The notes: a model not told the origin generated them from the sequence alone. A DNA stretch of 44,083 nucleotides from Flavobacteriales bacterium (GCA_016710965.1 JADJTW010000021.1:1-44083); one strand, 5' to 3'; counted from the first letter of the stretch, positions 36,061 through 44,083 are shown. Program-made: numbers and translations.

Positions 36061-36090
36061 CTCCGGTGTGCTTTGGCGAGACCACCGGAG
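36061..36090 (+). promoter_or_regulatory. Leader hairpin upstream of the RRM gene
   Basis: Perfect 8-bp inverted repeat CTCCGGTG (36061-36068) / CACCGGAG (36083-36090) with a 14-nt loop, inside the predicted leader and 38 nt before the ATG. It could act in post-transcriptional or cold-responsive control of the RNA-binding protein. Function is inferred only from position. Confidence 0.4.
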
Positions 36091-36128
36091 TACAGGCAAG
36101 GACAAACCAAACCCCGTCAGTAGAACTC

Positions 36129-36500
36129 ATGAACATTTACGTCGCCAATGTGCCTTACTCAGTGAAGGACCAGGACCTCCGCGAACTCTTCGAGCCATTC
36201 GGCGAGGTCACTTCGGCCAAGATCATCATGGACAAAGCCACCAACCGCAGCCGCGGCTTCGGTTTCGTGGAGATGTCCGATGACAACGCAGGCCGCACAG
36301 CCATCGAAGGCACCAATGGCAAGAACTTCCATGGTCGCGACCTGGTGGTGAACGAGGCTCGTCCTCGCACCGAAGGCGACCGCCCCTTCCGTGGTGGAGG
36401 CGGTGGAGACCGTGGCGGTTACCGCAACGACCGTGGTGGCGACCGCGGTGGAGATCGCGGTGGCTACCGCAGCGATCGCGGCCAACGGGACGAGTATTAG
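36129..36500 (+). CDS. Glycine/arginine-rich RNA-binding protein, single RRM
   Basis: 123 residues. The RRM has RNP2 IYVANV (3-8) and RNP1 RGFGFVEM (42-49), both with the expected aromatic residues. A C-terminal tail (about 88-123) is built from GGYRNDRGGDRGG-type repeats, the RGG-rich tail typical of cold-shock-associated RRM proteins of cyanobacteria and Bacteroidota. It binds single-stranded RNA and probably acts as an RNA chaperone. It has its own promoter and a GNRA-capped terminator, so it is a monocistronic unit. Confidence 0.93.
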   Translation: MNIYVANVPYSVKDQDLRELFEPFGEVTSAKIIMDKATNRSRGFGFVEMSDDNAGRTAIEGTNGKNFHGRDLVVNEARPRTEGDRPFRGGGGGDRGGYRNDRGGDRGGDRGGYRSDRGQRDEY

Positions 36501-36523
36501 TCCTTACACCCCCTGAACGATAT

Positions 36524-36557
36524 GGGCCCTCACCGCAAGGTGGGGGCTCTCTCTTTT
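36524..36557 (+). terminator. Intrinsic terminator of the RRM gene
   Basis: An 11-bp stem GGGCCCTCACC (36524-36534) / GGTGGGGGCTC (36539-36549) with two G-T pairs is closed by a GCAA tetraloop and followed by TCTCTCTTTT. It begins 23 nt after the stop codon. Confidence 0.75.
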
Positions 36558-36619
36558 GAATCAGGTGAAATGTTGTTGATCGGATCAACCTCCACCGCGA
36601 TTCTCCGTCACAGCCTCCG

Positions 36620-36648
36620 TTGCGCCCGCACCCATGCGGGTACTTTTG
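36620..36648 (+). promoter_or_regulatory. Promoter of the outer-membrane receptor gene
   Basis: TTG (36620-36622), an 18-bp spacer and TACTTTTG (36641-36648) fit the Bacteroidota promoter exactly. The spacer holds a perfect 6-bp palindrome CCCGCA/TGCGGG (36625-36640) next to the -7 element, a possible operator. The -7 box ends 8 nt before the ATG, so the transcript would be nearly leaderless. Confidence 0.55.
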
Positions 36649-36656
36649 CCCGCCCC

Positions 36657-39158
36657 ATGCGATGGCTCCTTCCCGTCCTCCTGATCTGGTCATCGGTCGT
36701 CCCTGTTTCCGCACAGCGCCCTGAAGGTGCACAGCGCGGCCTCGGTGGGCCATCCATCGGGAAGCTCTACGGACGGGTGATCGACACCAGCACGCGCAAA
36801 GGAGCCGAGTTCGCCACCATCACGGTATACCTCATGCCCAAGGACTCGCTCTTGGGCGGTGGCATCAGCCGGCGCAGCGGAGAGTTCGATGTGGACAAGC
36901 TGCCCATAGGACCGCCGTTGAAGGTGGTTGTGAGCTTCATCGGCTACAAGCCCACTACGTTGGAGGCGAGATTGACGCGTGAACGACTGGAATTGGACCT
37001 GGGCAACATCGACCTTGAACCCGACAATGCCTTGCTGAACGAAGTGGAAGTGGTGGGCGAGCGCAGCAGCATGGTCATGCAGGTGGACCGTCGTGTGTTC
37101 AATGTAGAGAAGGATCTGAGCACGCAGGGCGGCACTGCCGTGGACGTGATGAAGAACGTGCCCGGCCTGAGCGTGGACCTCGACGGCAACGTGGAGATGC
37201 GCGGCGCGCGGCCTCAGATACTGGTGGACGGCAGGCCCTCTTCGCTGACCCTGGAGCAGATCCCTGCCGAGGAGATCGAACGCGTGGAGGTGATCACGAA
37301 CCCGTCGGTGGCCTTCGATGCAAATTCCACGGGCGGCATCCTCAACGTGGTGCTGAAGAAGAACACCAAGCCCGGCTACAACGGCCAGGTGCAGGCGGGC
37401 GTCGGCACCAACGACCGCTACCAGGGCGGCGCGAACTTGAACATGAAGGAAGGGCGATGGGGCTTCAACCTCAGCGGCAACTACAACACCGGCGGCAATG
37501 CCACCAACGGGGGTACCGACCGTGTAGACCGGAGCAGCGGCATAACCACCGGCTACTTCGCGCAGAACACGGACAGCCGGAGCACGCGCGTGATGCGAGG
37601 CGGCCGCTTCGGTGCGGATTGGCAGATGAGCAATCGCAACCTGCTGAGCCTTTCGATGAACCTGCGCGGCCATGGCAACACAGGCGAAGACGGCCTTGTG
37701 TCGCGCATACGCGATGCGGACAACCTGCTCGTGAGCACAGGCGAGCAGATCAATACATCGCGCACCGAGACCTTCAGCTTCAGTCCGCAGCTGTCCTTCC
37801 GAAGGAAGTCGCCCAAGGAGGGCCGTGAATGGAGCGCCGACCTGAGCTACAGCCGCTGGGACCGCACCAGCACCGCCACCTTCGACCAGTACACCTTCAG
37901 CAGCGATGGCGCCGAACTGGCCACCAGCCCTCGCCTGCAGGACAACCTCGGCGGCAGCACATACGACCAGTTGACCTTGCAGATGGACCACATCGTGCCC
38001 ATGGGCGAGAACAACAAGATCGAATGGGGCGTGAAGGGCAATTGGAAGCGCGACAACACCTACCTCGATGTGTTCGTCACTTCGCCCTTCGTCGGCACCG
38101 ATTTGCGCGATACGTCGTTGAGCAACACGTACATCGTCACGGACATCATCAATGCGGCCTACCTCAACTGGTCGCACCGCTTGAACCCGCGCTGGACCAT
38201 GCAAGGGGGCTTCCGATTCGAGCAGACCTGGTTCGAGACGGAACTCACCGACAAGAACATCACCTACAGCTACAAGTACCCCGATGGCGCAGAGAATCTC
38301 GCGAAGGCGCTCTTCCCCGCGCTCTACCTCTCGCGCAAATGGGACGAGAGCCTGCGCGAGGTGCAAGTGAACTTCTCGCGCAAGATCAGCCGACCCAATT
38401 TCTGGCAGATCATGCCCTTCATCATGAACGCCGACAGCCGCAACGTGCGCATCGGCAATCCCGCCCTCGCTCCCGAGCTCAGCAGCCTCGCCGAAGTGAA
38501 CCACCTCCTCCCCTTCTTCAAGGGCAAGGCCACCTGGTTCACCAGTTTGTTCGGCCGGTACACGCAGGATGCGATAACCAGCTACGCCACACCACTGCCG
38601 AGCGATACGACCATTCTGTTGAACACTTTCGTGAACGGCAGCTACAATGCAAGCGGTGGTTGGGAGAACATCATCAAGATAGAGCCGCGGCAGGGACTGC
38701 AGTTCACGCTGAGCGGCACCATGCAGTACACTGATGTGGCCTTGAGCAGTTCGTTCGGCGGCACGCGCAACACCGGCACCAACTGGAACGCCAAGGCCAT
38801 GGTGAACTACCGGTTCATGAAAGAGTGGACCCTGCAATTGAACGGCGAGTATGAGACTGCGAGGATCCAGCCGCAGGGCAAGGGCTTGCCGCAGTACGGC
38901 CTCGATGCTTCGGTGAGCCACGACTTCACGAAGAAGCTCACGGGCGTGCTCAGCGTGAACGACGTGTTCTACACGCGGCGCTGGGGCAATATCATCGATA
39001 CCCAGAGCCTCTATCAGGAGAGCTTCCGGCGCCGCGAGATGCGGTACATCCGCTTCACGCTCACATGGAAGTTCGGTGAGCAGAACACCTCGCTGTTCCG
39101 GCGCCGCCAGAACCAGCAGCGCGAGCCGGGAGGTGGTGGCGAGGAGATGGGCCCTTAG
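36657..39158 (+). CDS. TonB-dependent receptor-like outer-membrane protein
   Basis: 833 residues. Signal peptide MRWLLPVLLIWSSVVPVSAQ. An N-terminal carboxypeptidase-regulatory-like domain (GKLYGRVIDTSTRKGAEFATI) precedes the plug (NEVEVVGERSSMV to EEIERVEVITNPSVAFDANSTGG), and a long beta-barrel follows to the end (YIRFTLTWKFGEQN). The plug motif VMKNVPGLSVDLDGNVEMRG and the barrel type match the outer membrane beta-barrel family PF14905, not the SusC type. The natural substrate is unknown, and there is no SusD partner. The C-terminus adds a short Q/R/G-rich tail. Its TAG stop overlaps the stop of the convergent HmuY gene. Confidence 0.9.
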   Translation: MRWLLPVLLIWSSVVPVSAQRPEGAQRGLGGPSIGKLYGRVIDTSTRKGAEFATITVYLMPKDSLLGGGISRRSGEFDVDKLPIGPPLKVVVSFIGYKPTTLEARLTRERLELDLGNIDLEPDNALLNEVEVVGERSSMVMQVDRRVFNVEKDLSTQGGTAVDVMKNVPGLSVDLDGNVEMRGARPQILVDGRPSSLTLEQIPAEEIERVEVITNPSVAFDANSTGGILNVVLKKNTKPGYNGQVQAGVGTNDRYQGGANLNMKEGRWGFNLSGNYNTGGNATNGGTDRVDRSSGITTGYFAQNTDSRSTRVMRGGRFGADWQMSNRNLLSLSMNLRGHGNTGEDGLVSRIRDADNLLVSTGEQINTSRTETFSFSPQLSFRRKSPKEGREWSADLSYSRWDRTSTATFDQYTFSSDGAELATSPRLQDNLGGSTYDQLTLQMDHIVPMGENNKIEWGVKGNWKRDNTYLDVFVTSPFVGTDLRDTSLSNTYIVTDIINAAYLNWSHRLNPRWTMQGGFRFEQTWFETELTDKNITYSYKYPDGAENLAKALFPALYLSRKWDESLREVQVNFSRKISRPNFWQIMPFIMNADSRNVRIGNPALAPELSSLAEVNHLLPFFKGKATWFTSLFGRYTQDAITSYATPLPSDTTILLNTFVNGSYNASGGWENIIKIEPRQGLQFTLSGTMQYTDVALSSSFGGTRNTGTNWNAKAMVNYRFMKEWTLQLNGEYETARIQPQGKGLPQYGLDASVSHDFTKKLTGVLSVNDVFYTRRWGNIIDTQSLYQESFRRREMRYIRFTLTWKFGEQNTSLFRRRQNQQREPGGGGEEMGP

Positions 39159-40120
39159 AGCCTCACCGTTTCGAACATCGGGCAGCCCGTCTGCCCCTGG
39201 TCGCCATAGAAATCGAGGAAGCGCAGCTTGTAGTACCAGCCTTCGCCGTCCTGCACGATATACGCCAGGTCGGACACGATGGTGTAGGTGCTCGTCTCGA
39301 AGGAATAGGTCTTCCAATCGTAACCGATGGTGTTGCGGCGCTGCTCGAAGGGGAAGGCCAGGGTATCGGCCAGCGTGATGCTCGCAAAGTCGTGCCCACT
39401 GATGCGTGCCACCCGTGTGCGGCGGCCATCCACCAGTACGCCGTTCACCAGGTAGGGCAGGAAGGGTTCGTAGAACAGATGGGTGTATTGCGTGAAGAGC
39501 AGGTCCCAGTCGGTGCCCAGGGGCTCGATCGGCACCGTGCCGTTGGCGAAGCTGAAGCACGTGAAACCGCGCGAGAGGTCCTTGGTTATCGTGGCATTCA
39601 CGAAACCGCTGCCATCGAGCATGGCGGACTCGATGGTGAACGCTGTGCTGGCCACGCCCAGGATCCGCAGTTTGCGCTGACCAGCCGAAGCCCCCAGGGC
39701 GTCGTAGCCGAGGTCGATGATGTAGACATCATCGCTATTGCGCCAATCGCCAATCGCCGTGCTGTCGAGATCGCCGCTGGGCGCATCGATGCGGCGACCG
39801 GCGCTCATGCCGACGGTGTCGTGGCCAGCAGTGAGGTCCATTGGTCCGATGTTCCACGCGGTCATCAGGCGTGCGCCGTTGAGCATCACGTGCCAGCCGT
39901 CTGGTGCGCTCTCGAAGGCGAGGTCCCAATCCGTGCGTGCGTTCTGGCTCACCACGCTGCCACTGCCCAAGTCGAACCAGAGCTGCTGCGAGTAGGTGGT
40001 GCCCATGCATAACCGATGGCTCACGGCATCGCCGCGATCAGCGGCAGGAATCGGCAGCTCATCCTTGATGCAACCAGCGGCCAGCAGAGCGATGGTGAAG
40101 TATGTGAGCGCAGGCTTCAT
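39155..40120 (-). CDS. hmuY: HmuY family heme-binding lipoprotein
   Basis: 321 residues. Lipobox LAAGC with the lipidated cysteine at residue 17. The body has the HmuY pattern of paired beta modules: TTYSQQLWFDLGSGSVVSQN, TDWDLAFESAPDGWHVMLNG and, in the second half, GTDWDLLFTQYTHLF and YDWKTYSFETSTYTIVSDLAYIVQ. Family members capture heme at the cell surface and hand it to the TonB receptor HmuR. The start ATG at 40118-40120 overlaps the receptor stop by ATGA, so the two are translationally coupled. Confidence 0.85.
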   Translation of the reverse strand: MKPALTYFTIALLAAGCIKDELPIPAADRGDAVSHRLCMGTTYSQQLWFDLGSGSVVSQNARTDWDLAFESAPDGWHVMLNGARLMTAWNIGPMDLTAGHDTVGMSAGRRIDAPSGDLDSTAIGDWRNSDDVYIIDLGYDALGASAGQRKLRILGVASTAFTIESAMLDGSGFVNATITKDLSRGFTCFSFANGTVPIEPLGTDWDLLFTQYTHLFYEPFLPYLVNGVLVDGRRTRVARISGHDFASITLADTLAFPFEQRRNTIGYDWKTYSFETSTYTIVSDLAYIVQDGEGWYYKLRFLDFYGDQGQTGCPMFETVRL

Positions 40121-42408
40121 CCCTTGCCTTTCAGTTCGAGCTCCAGCTTCAGGAAGAAGGTGCGGCCTGTGGTCATGGGCACCGAGGTGCCACCACTGCT
40201 GTGAACTCCGCCGTTCATGGTGCTTGTCAGGTTCTGCACATCGAAGAGGTCCTTGCACCCTGCGGTAAGGGCGATCCGTTCGTCCCAGAAGCGCTTGCTC
40301 AGCGATGCATCGGCCATGTGGAAAGCCTCTATGGATCCGCGTGCCACCGCTCCATCGGGATCAAGCACGTAGTAGACCTGCTGGCCCTGGTACTTCCAGA
40401 AGATGGACCCGCTCCAGCCCAGCCTTCGCCATTCCTTGGTGAGCGAGCCGCGCACTTCGGTGGTGAGCAGCCAGGGATCATCGCCCTCCAGTGCAAGCGC
40501 ATCGCGCCGTGCTGTGAGCGCGGCGCCGACCGATACGATCCAATGGCCATTGTCCCACCCGGCGCCGATGCTGCCACCCGTGGTGCGCAACTGGCCGATG
40601 TTGACGTAGCTGTAGCGCGTGCCCTGCACTTGCGCCAGGGCGATGAGATCGCTCACCGCATTGTAGAAGCCGTTCAGCTCGCTCGTGTACACGGCCTTCT
40701 CACGGGCGTGACGATAGTTGAGCGAGACCGAAGCATTATGCGAACGCTCCGCTTCGAGCTTCACGTTGCCGACGATGTCGTGGTTCACGTCAACGAAGTA
40801 GAAGTAGAGCTCCTTCAACGATGGCGCGCGGAAGCCCTGGGCGTAGGAAGCCCGCATAGTGAATCCTTCGCACAAGCCCCACCGCATGTTGAGCGAGGGG
40901 ATGAGCGGAGCGCCATAACGCGTGTTGTAGGCATAGCGCACACCGGGCCGGATGGTGAGCGCCGCGATGGGCTTGTATTCGGCACTGCCGAAGAAGGCAT
41001 AGTCACCGATCTCCTGCCACCCACCACCGATCCGCTCGCCGCGGCCGGTCTCGTGGTTGATATCGGTGCCGATCTCGTATGCGATGAGCGCGCTGTCCGG
41101 CGATGATGCGAAGGTGCCTCGAAGGTTGACAAGTCCGAAGCGCGTGGTGTCCTGCATGCCCGGCTGGGTCGACAGCTCTTCACCAAGCGTGGTGAGGTCG
41201 CGCAGCCAGGTGTTGCGTGTACGGGCATAATGGTTGTAGGCCGCGTGCGCTTTCAGCAATTTCCCTTTCGCGAAACGCCGCTCGGCGAAAAGCGCGTTGT
41301 CAACGCGGAGCGTGACGTACGCGGCGTCGAAAGCAGTCTCGTAGTAGGGCGCTCGAGGACGGCCTCGATCGAGAATGCGGTCGTGCATCGCTTCGCCTTT
41401 GTAGCCCAAGGCCCAGGTGCTGCCGCTGTAGCGGTAATTGAGGCGCCCGAAATACTGTTCGCGCGGCTTCCATTGCTGGTAGCGGTTGGTGTCGGCGGGC
41501 TGCGCATCCAAGCTGGGAATGCCCTGCTGCGAGGGGTCCCAGCCGGTGAATACGTTTCGGCCGCCAGACAAGGCAAGAGCGTTCCGGCCCCAGCCGCGGG
41601 TACCGCTCACCGTGGTGTTCAACCGGCCGATATGCTCGGTATAGGCACTGGCTCGGATGGTGGCGGGCGCATCGCCGCTTTTACGTGTGATGAGATTGAT
41701 GGTGCCTGCCAGCGCATTGGTGCCGTAGTTGACGCTGAGCGGTCCTTCGACCAATTCGATGCGCTCGATGCCGGTGAGGTCCAGCTGCGAGAGGTCCACA
41801 TTGCCGTTCTGACGACCGACCACCGGCACACCATCGATCAGCACTTTCACGTTCTCGCCGCCCAAGCCCTGCATGCTCACCGACGAGCCAAGCACGTTGT
41901 CCTGCGACAATCGCATGTTCAATTGGTTGCGCAGGGCCTCGCCGAGGTTGTTGGCTGCCATGCGGCGCACCTGCTCATTGCCGATCACGCGGATCTTCTG
42001 AACGGCCCCTTCCGGTGTTCCCTGTGCGTATTGGCTGGTAACGACCACTTCGTCCAAGGCGAAGCGATCCACGTGCAAGCGATATGTGCGCGGATCGACG
42101 CTGTAGATCGTATCGTCAACCGGTGTGAAACCGAGGAAGCTGATGCGCAGGGCGACTCCCCTTGCCAGGAAATCGTTCGTGACCAGCAAGGTGGCCTCGC
42201 CATGGGGATCCGATACGGCGAGCAGGGGCTTTGCTTCACCGACGGGCCGATAGGCGATGTGCGCGTAGGGCACCGGGTCGCCGGTAGCGTTGTCCAATAC
42301 GCTCACCTGGATCTGCGCATGCGCCGCTCCCCCAGCAAGCGCGAGCAGCGCTGCGCCCAGCCATCCTCTGAACACGTTTGCCGCCGATCTCACCACCAGC
42401 GCTTCCAT
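40117..42408 (-). CDS. hmuR: TonB-dependent heme receptor (HmuR-like)
   Basis: 763 residues. A signal peptide is followed by a carboxypeptidase-regulatory-like domain (QVSVLDNATGDPVPYAHI). The plug runs from VRRMAANNLGEALRNQLNM to GIERIELVEGPLSVNYGTNALAG, with NLITRKSG at its end. The barrel contains FRAPSLKELYFYF, the FRAP box shared by heme and siderophore receptors, and ends in TTGRTFFLKLELELKGKG. Neighbours (HmuY downstream, HemS-like upstream) make heme or hemoprotein the likely substrate. The ATG at 42408 was chosen; a GTG lies one codon upstream. Confidence 0.9.
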   Translation of the reverse strand: MEALVVRSAANVFRGWLGAALLALAGGAAHAQIQVSVLDNATGDPVPYAHIAYRPVGEAKPLLAVSDPHGEATLLVTNDFLARGVALRISFLGFTPVDDTIYSVDPRTYRLHVDRFALDEVVVTSQYAQGTPEGAVQKIRVIGNEQVRRMAANNLGEALRNQLNMRLSQDNVLGSSVSMQGLGGENVKVLIDGVPVVGRQNGNVDLSQLDLTGIERIELVEGPLSVNYGTNALAGTINLITRKSGDAPATIRASAYTEHIGRLNTTVSGTRGWGRNALALSGGRNVFTGWDPSQQGIPSLDAQPADTNRYQQWKPREQYFGRLNYRYSGSTWALGYKGEAMHDRILDRGRPRAPYYETAFDAAYVTLRVDNALFAERRFAKGKLLKAHAAYNHYARTRNTWLRDLTTLGEELSTQPGMQDTTRFGLVNLRGTFASSPDSALIAYEIGTDINHETGRGERIGGGWQEIGDYAFFGSAEYKPIAALTIRPGVRYAYNTRYGAPLIPSLNMRWGLCEGFTMRASYAQGFRAPSLKELYFYFVDVNHDIVGNVKLEAERSHNASVSLNYRHAREKAVYTSELNGFYNAVSDLIALAQVQGTRYSYVNIGQLRTTGGSIGAGWDNGHWIVSVGAALTARRDALALEGDDPWLLTTEVRGSLTKEWRRLGWSGSIFWKYQGQQVYYVLDPDGAVARGSIEAFHMADASLSKRFWDERIALTAGCKDLFDVQNLTSTMNGGVHSSGGTSVPMTTGRTFFLKLELELKGKG

Positions 42409-42456
42409 CACGCGGCGAAGGTCGCCAGCGCTCTCACGGGACTTGTCACAACTGCG

Positions 42457-43527
42457 TCAAGCGGGGCGGTGCGCAGCCTCAACAGTGCCGATAAGCGTGC
42501 GCCACTGCTCCAATTCGGGTATTCCTGGCTTCCTCTTGCCGAAGAGCTGGACAAGCTGTCGCCCCTCGGCGTCGTAGCACTCCAGTGCGGTGATCACGCC
42601 ATCGACACTGGGCTTGCGCACGATCCAGCTGCTGGCGATGGCCGCCTCGCGCACATGAAGGTTGAAGTCGGGGTCGACGACATTGAACCAGTTCGGAACG
42701 TCCATCACATGGGCCACCGTTCCGGTATGAATCTGGATCATGCCTTTGTTGCCCACGAAGACCATGATGGGGCATTGTTCCGCCGCAGCACGCGTGATGG
42801 TGGCGCGCAAAGCACTGTTCGCCACAGGCACCGCCCAGTTGCCTTCAGGCGCCAGGCGCAGGGCCTGCGTGCGCGACACCATGTACTTGCGCAGCAACAG
42901 GTGGAAATCATGCGTGTCCTTCAGCGCCAGCCACTCTGCACGGAGGCCGTGGACGTCCACTTGCGCATCGGGCCGTTCTGGATGCTCACCGCGCACGGGC
43001 GTCGCATGGAGAGCAGTCGTCTGGTCCTCTGCACGGAACTGCGCCACGATATCATGATAGGCGCCCGCGTCGCTCTCCGGAACGAGGTAGATCTTATGTA
43101 TGGCCTCTCCGTCGGTAGCAAAGAACTGCAGGCTGTAGCGCGCGCCCTCCTTGCCCGGTTCCAAGACCGCGAAGGCATGCGCCCATGCGTGCCAGAAGAT
43201 GCGCAGGTCGATATCGGCGCCCACGAAGAGGCCCACGTGGCCTTCGCCGAGCTGCGGGTTCAGGTAGGTGCCCTTACGTTCATGCACCACGTCGCTGTTG
43301 CGCGTGAGGGCCATTGCCCTGCCCAGCTTGCCCACTTCGCCCAGGATGGCGCGGAAGTCGGGCCGAAGTCGCGTAACACCATCGCCGATGCGTGTGGCGA
43401 GCAGTTCGGCCTCGCTGACACCGAGCTCGGCGGCAGCGTTACGGATGCGCAGTGCAGGGCTGGCGCTCAGGAGGGAATCCCATCGCTGCCTGAGCGAGGA
43501 GGAGGTCGAGGTGATGGCTTCGTTCAT
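42457..43527 (-). CDS. HemS/ChuS-like hemin-handling protein
   Basis: 356 residues. It shows the two-repeat HemS/ChuS (PF05171) architecture: first repeat LGRAMALTRNSDVVHERKGTYLNP ... LFVGADIDLRIFWHAWAHAF, second repeat QCPIMVFVGNKGMIQIHTGTV ... WFNVVDPDFNLHVREAAIASSW. ChuS and HemS bind or degrade heme in the cytoplasm after import. The ATG at 43525-43527 is followed by the operon order HemS-like, receptor, HmuY. The receptor starts 48 bp after this stop. A TTG (20-bp spacer) and GTGCTTTG lie upstream on minus as a weak promoter. Confidence 0.88.
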   Translation of the reverse strand: MNEAITSTSSSLRQRWDSLLSASPALRIRNAAAELGVSEAELLATRIGDGVTRLRPDFRAILGEVGKLGRAMALTRNSDVVHERKGTYLNPQLGEGHVGLFVGADIDLRIFWHAWAHAFAVLEPGKEGARYSLQFFATDGEAIHKIYLVPESDAGAYHDIVAQFRAEDQTTALHATPVRGEHPERPDAQVDVHGLRAEWLALKDTHDFHLLLRKYMVSRTQALRLAPEGNWAVPVANSALRATITRAAAEQCPIMVFVGNKGMIQIHTGTVAHVMDVPNWFNVVDPDFNLHVREAAIASSWIVRKPSVDGVITALECYDAEGRQLVQLFGKRKPGIPELEQWRTLIGTVEAAHRPA

Positions 43528-43596
43528 GGGGCGCAAAGCACGACGTGTTGCGAAGCGGGCACAATACCACGATCAGGGTATTCGACATGATGTTGA

Positions 43597-43640
43597 GAAC
43601 GAAGGCCCCTGCACTCTGCCGAGCGCAAGGGCCTTCGTTC
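43597..43640 (-). terminator. Hairpin terminator between convergent or tandem minus-strand genes
   Basis: Perfect 12-bp inverted repeat GAACGAAGGCCC (43597-43608) / GGGCCTTCGTTC (43629-43640) with a 20-nt loop. It lies just after the stop of the T9SS gene at 43652 on minus and upstream of the heme operon. There is no long T tract, so termination efficiency is uncertain. Confidence 0.6.
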
Positions 43641-43651
43641 GCGGAGCGCGC

Positions 43652-44083
43652 TTATTGGATGACGAGTCGCGTGCTGGAAGCGAAGCCCTCGCCTTGGACA
43701 CGCAGTGTGTAGAGGCCTGCTGGGAGCGCGTTCACGTCCAGCTGCCGCTGAACGAGACCGCCCAGGCCGGTGAGCTGCTGCTCCATCACGCGTTTGCCAC
43801 TGAGGTCATGCACTGTGAGCTTCGCGGTGCTGACCGGAGCCTCGATCACCAGCGTGGCGCTTCCGCTGTTCACGGGATTCGGGAAGAGCAAGAAGCCCTT
43901 CTGCGACGGCTGATCGTCCACGGCTGCCAGACCCACCATTTCCTGTGTGAAGGTGAACTCCCCGTTGGCGCTGCCGCCGTAGTTCGTGAAGACGAGCTTC
44001 CAGATGTCGCCGCTTCTGTCGCTGATGAAGTAGGTGCGGTCGGCGACATATTCCCACTGGAAGGTGGTCATGTTGAAGTTCTT
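43652..44083 (-). CDS. T9SS sorting-domain protein, 3' end only
   Basis: The last 144 codons of a gene that continues beyond the right edge. The visible part begins KNFNMTTFQWEYVADRTYFISD and reads YFISDRSGDIWKLVFTNYGG, which resembles a blade of a T9SS-associated beta-propeller. The T9SS type A domain runs from LLFPNPVNSGSATLVI to FASSTRLVIQ. It is an exported protein; nothing else can be said of its passenger. The ATG at 44071 is internal, not the gene start. Confidence 0.85.
   Translation of the reverse strand, partial: KNFNMTTFQWEYVADRTYFISDRSGDIWKLVFTNYGGSANGEFTFTQEMVGLAAVDDQPSQKGFLLFPNPVNSGSATLVIEAPVSTAKLTVHDLSGKRVMEQQLTGLGGLVQRQLDVNALPAGLYTLRVQGEGFASSTRLVIQ

Noticed and set aside
36690..39560. 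Minus-strand open frame of 956 codons antisense to the outer-membrane receptor
   Set aside because: The plus strand encodes a clean TonB receptor with signal peptide, plug and barrel; the antisense protein is rich in His, Val and Ala, as expected for a GC-biased shadow frame, and has no motifs.
41230..43590. Plus-strand open frame of 786 codons antisense to the heme receptor and HemS-like gene
   Set aside because: It spans two real minus-strand genes and their gap, lacks motifs and has shadow-frame composition.

Overview
The window looks like chromosomal DNA of a GC-rich member of the Bacteroidota, most likely in or near the Flavobacteriales. I did not compute GC; by eye it is near 60%. Three things point there. 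At least eight genes or gene remnants end in a type IX secretion (T9SS) C-terminal sorting domain, with YPNP- or FPNP-like starts and VIQ- or VRE-type ends. TonB-dependent receptors, a HmuY-type lipoprotein and 800-residue double FtsX/MacB permeases have typical Bacteroidota architectures. Sequences matching the Bacteroidota sigma -7 element (TAnnTTTG) sit just before several start codons. No rRNA, tRNA, CRISPR array, integrase or intact insertion sequence was found.

Layout. Positions 1-6471 hold three forward genes for exported proteins: a metal-binding-repeat T9SS protein, a DUF4139/MuiA-like protein and an LVIVD-repeat T9SS protein. Each is broken by several frameshifts. Positions 6472-9725 hold an intact fatty-acid desaturase and a GT4 glycosyltransferase, with three deletion-damaged remnants around them (OsmC, a F420-type NAD(P)-binding oxidoreductase, and an LTA-synthase-like membrane domain). 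Positions 9768-17407 are intact housekeeping and accessory genes: DinB, an AraC regulator, DUF1761, a TolB-like lipoprotein, an ankyrin protein, an FtsX permease, a secreted PHB-depolymerase-like esterase and a SRPBCC protein. Positions 17851-20782 contain a heavily frameshifted delta-60-repeat T9SS gene that runs into a homopolymeric G/C block that looks like a sequencing or assembly artefact. Positions 20783-31221 carry a hypothetical gene, a MazF/PemK toxin-antitoxin pair, a second FtsX permease, a copper P-type ATPase, a membrane-anchored VOC protein and two T9SS proteins, one with a deiodinase/redoxin-like thioredoxin fold. Positions 31332-36500 carry an AraC regulator, YceI, a LigB-type dioxygenase, a MacB-type ATPase plus adaptor, and a Gly/Arg-rich RRM protein. 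Positions 36657-44083 carry a large outer-membrane receptor, a three-gene heme-uptake operon (HemS-like, TonB receptor, HmuY) and the 3' end of another T9SS protein.

How the genes fit together. Clear functional units are the heme operon (42-kb region, minus strand, 4-bp overlap between receptor and HmuY), the toxin-antitoxin pair (ATGA overlap), the adaptor-ATPase pair of a tripartite exporter, and DUF1761 with the TolB-like lipoprotein (ATGA overlap). The two FtsX permeases lie far from the only ATPase. The most unusual sequence-level signals are two different palindromic elements sitting in frame inside the copper ATPase gene, several intergenic palindromes, and -7-type promoter motifs so close to start codons that the transcripts would be leaderless. 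I did not find a convincing new multi-gene system. Damage is patchy (1-6471, 7546-9780, 17851-20782) while the rest is clean, so assembly error is as likely as biology for the broken genes.
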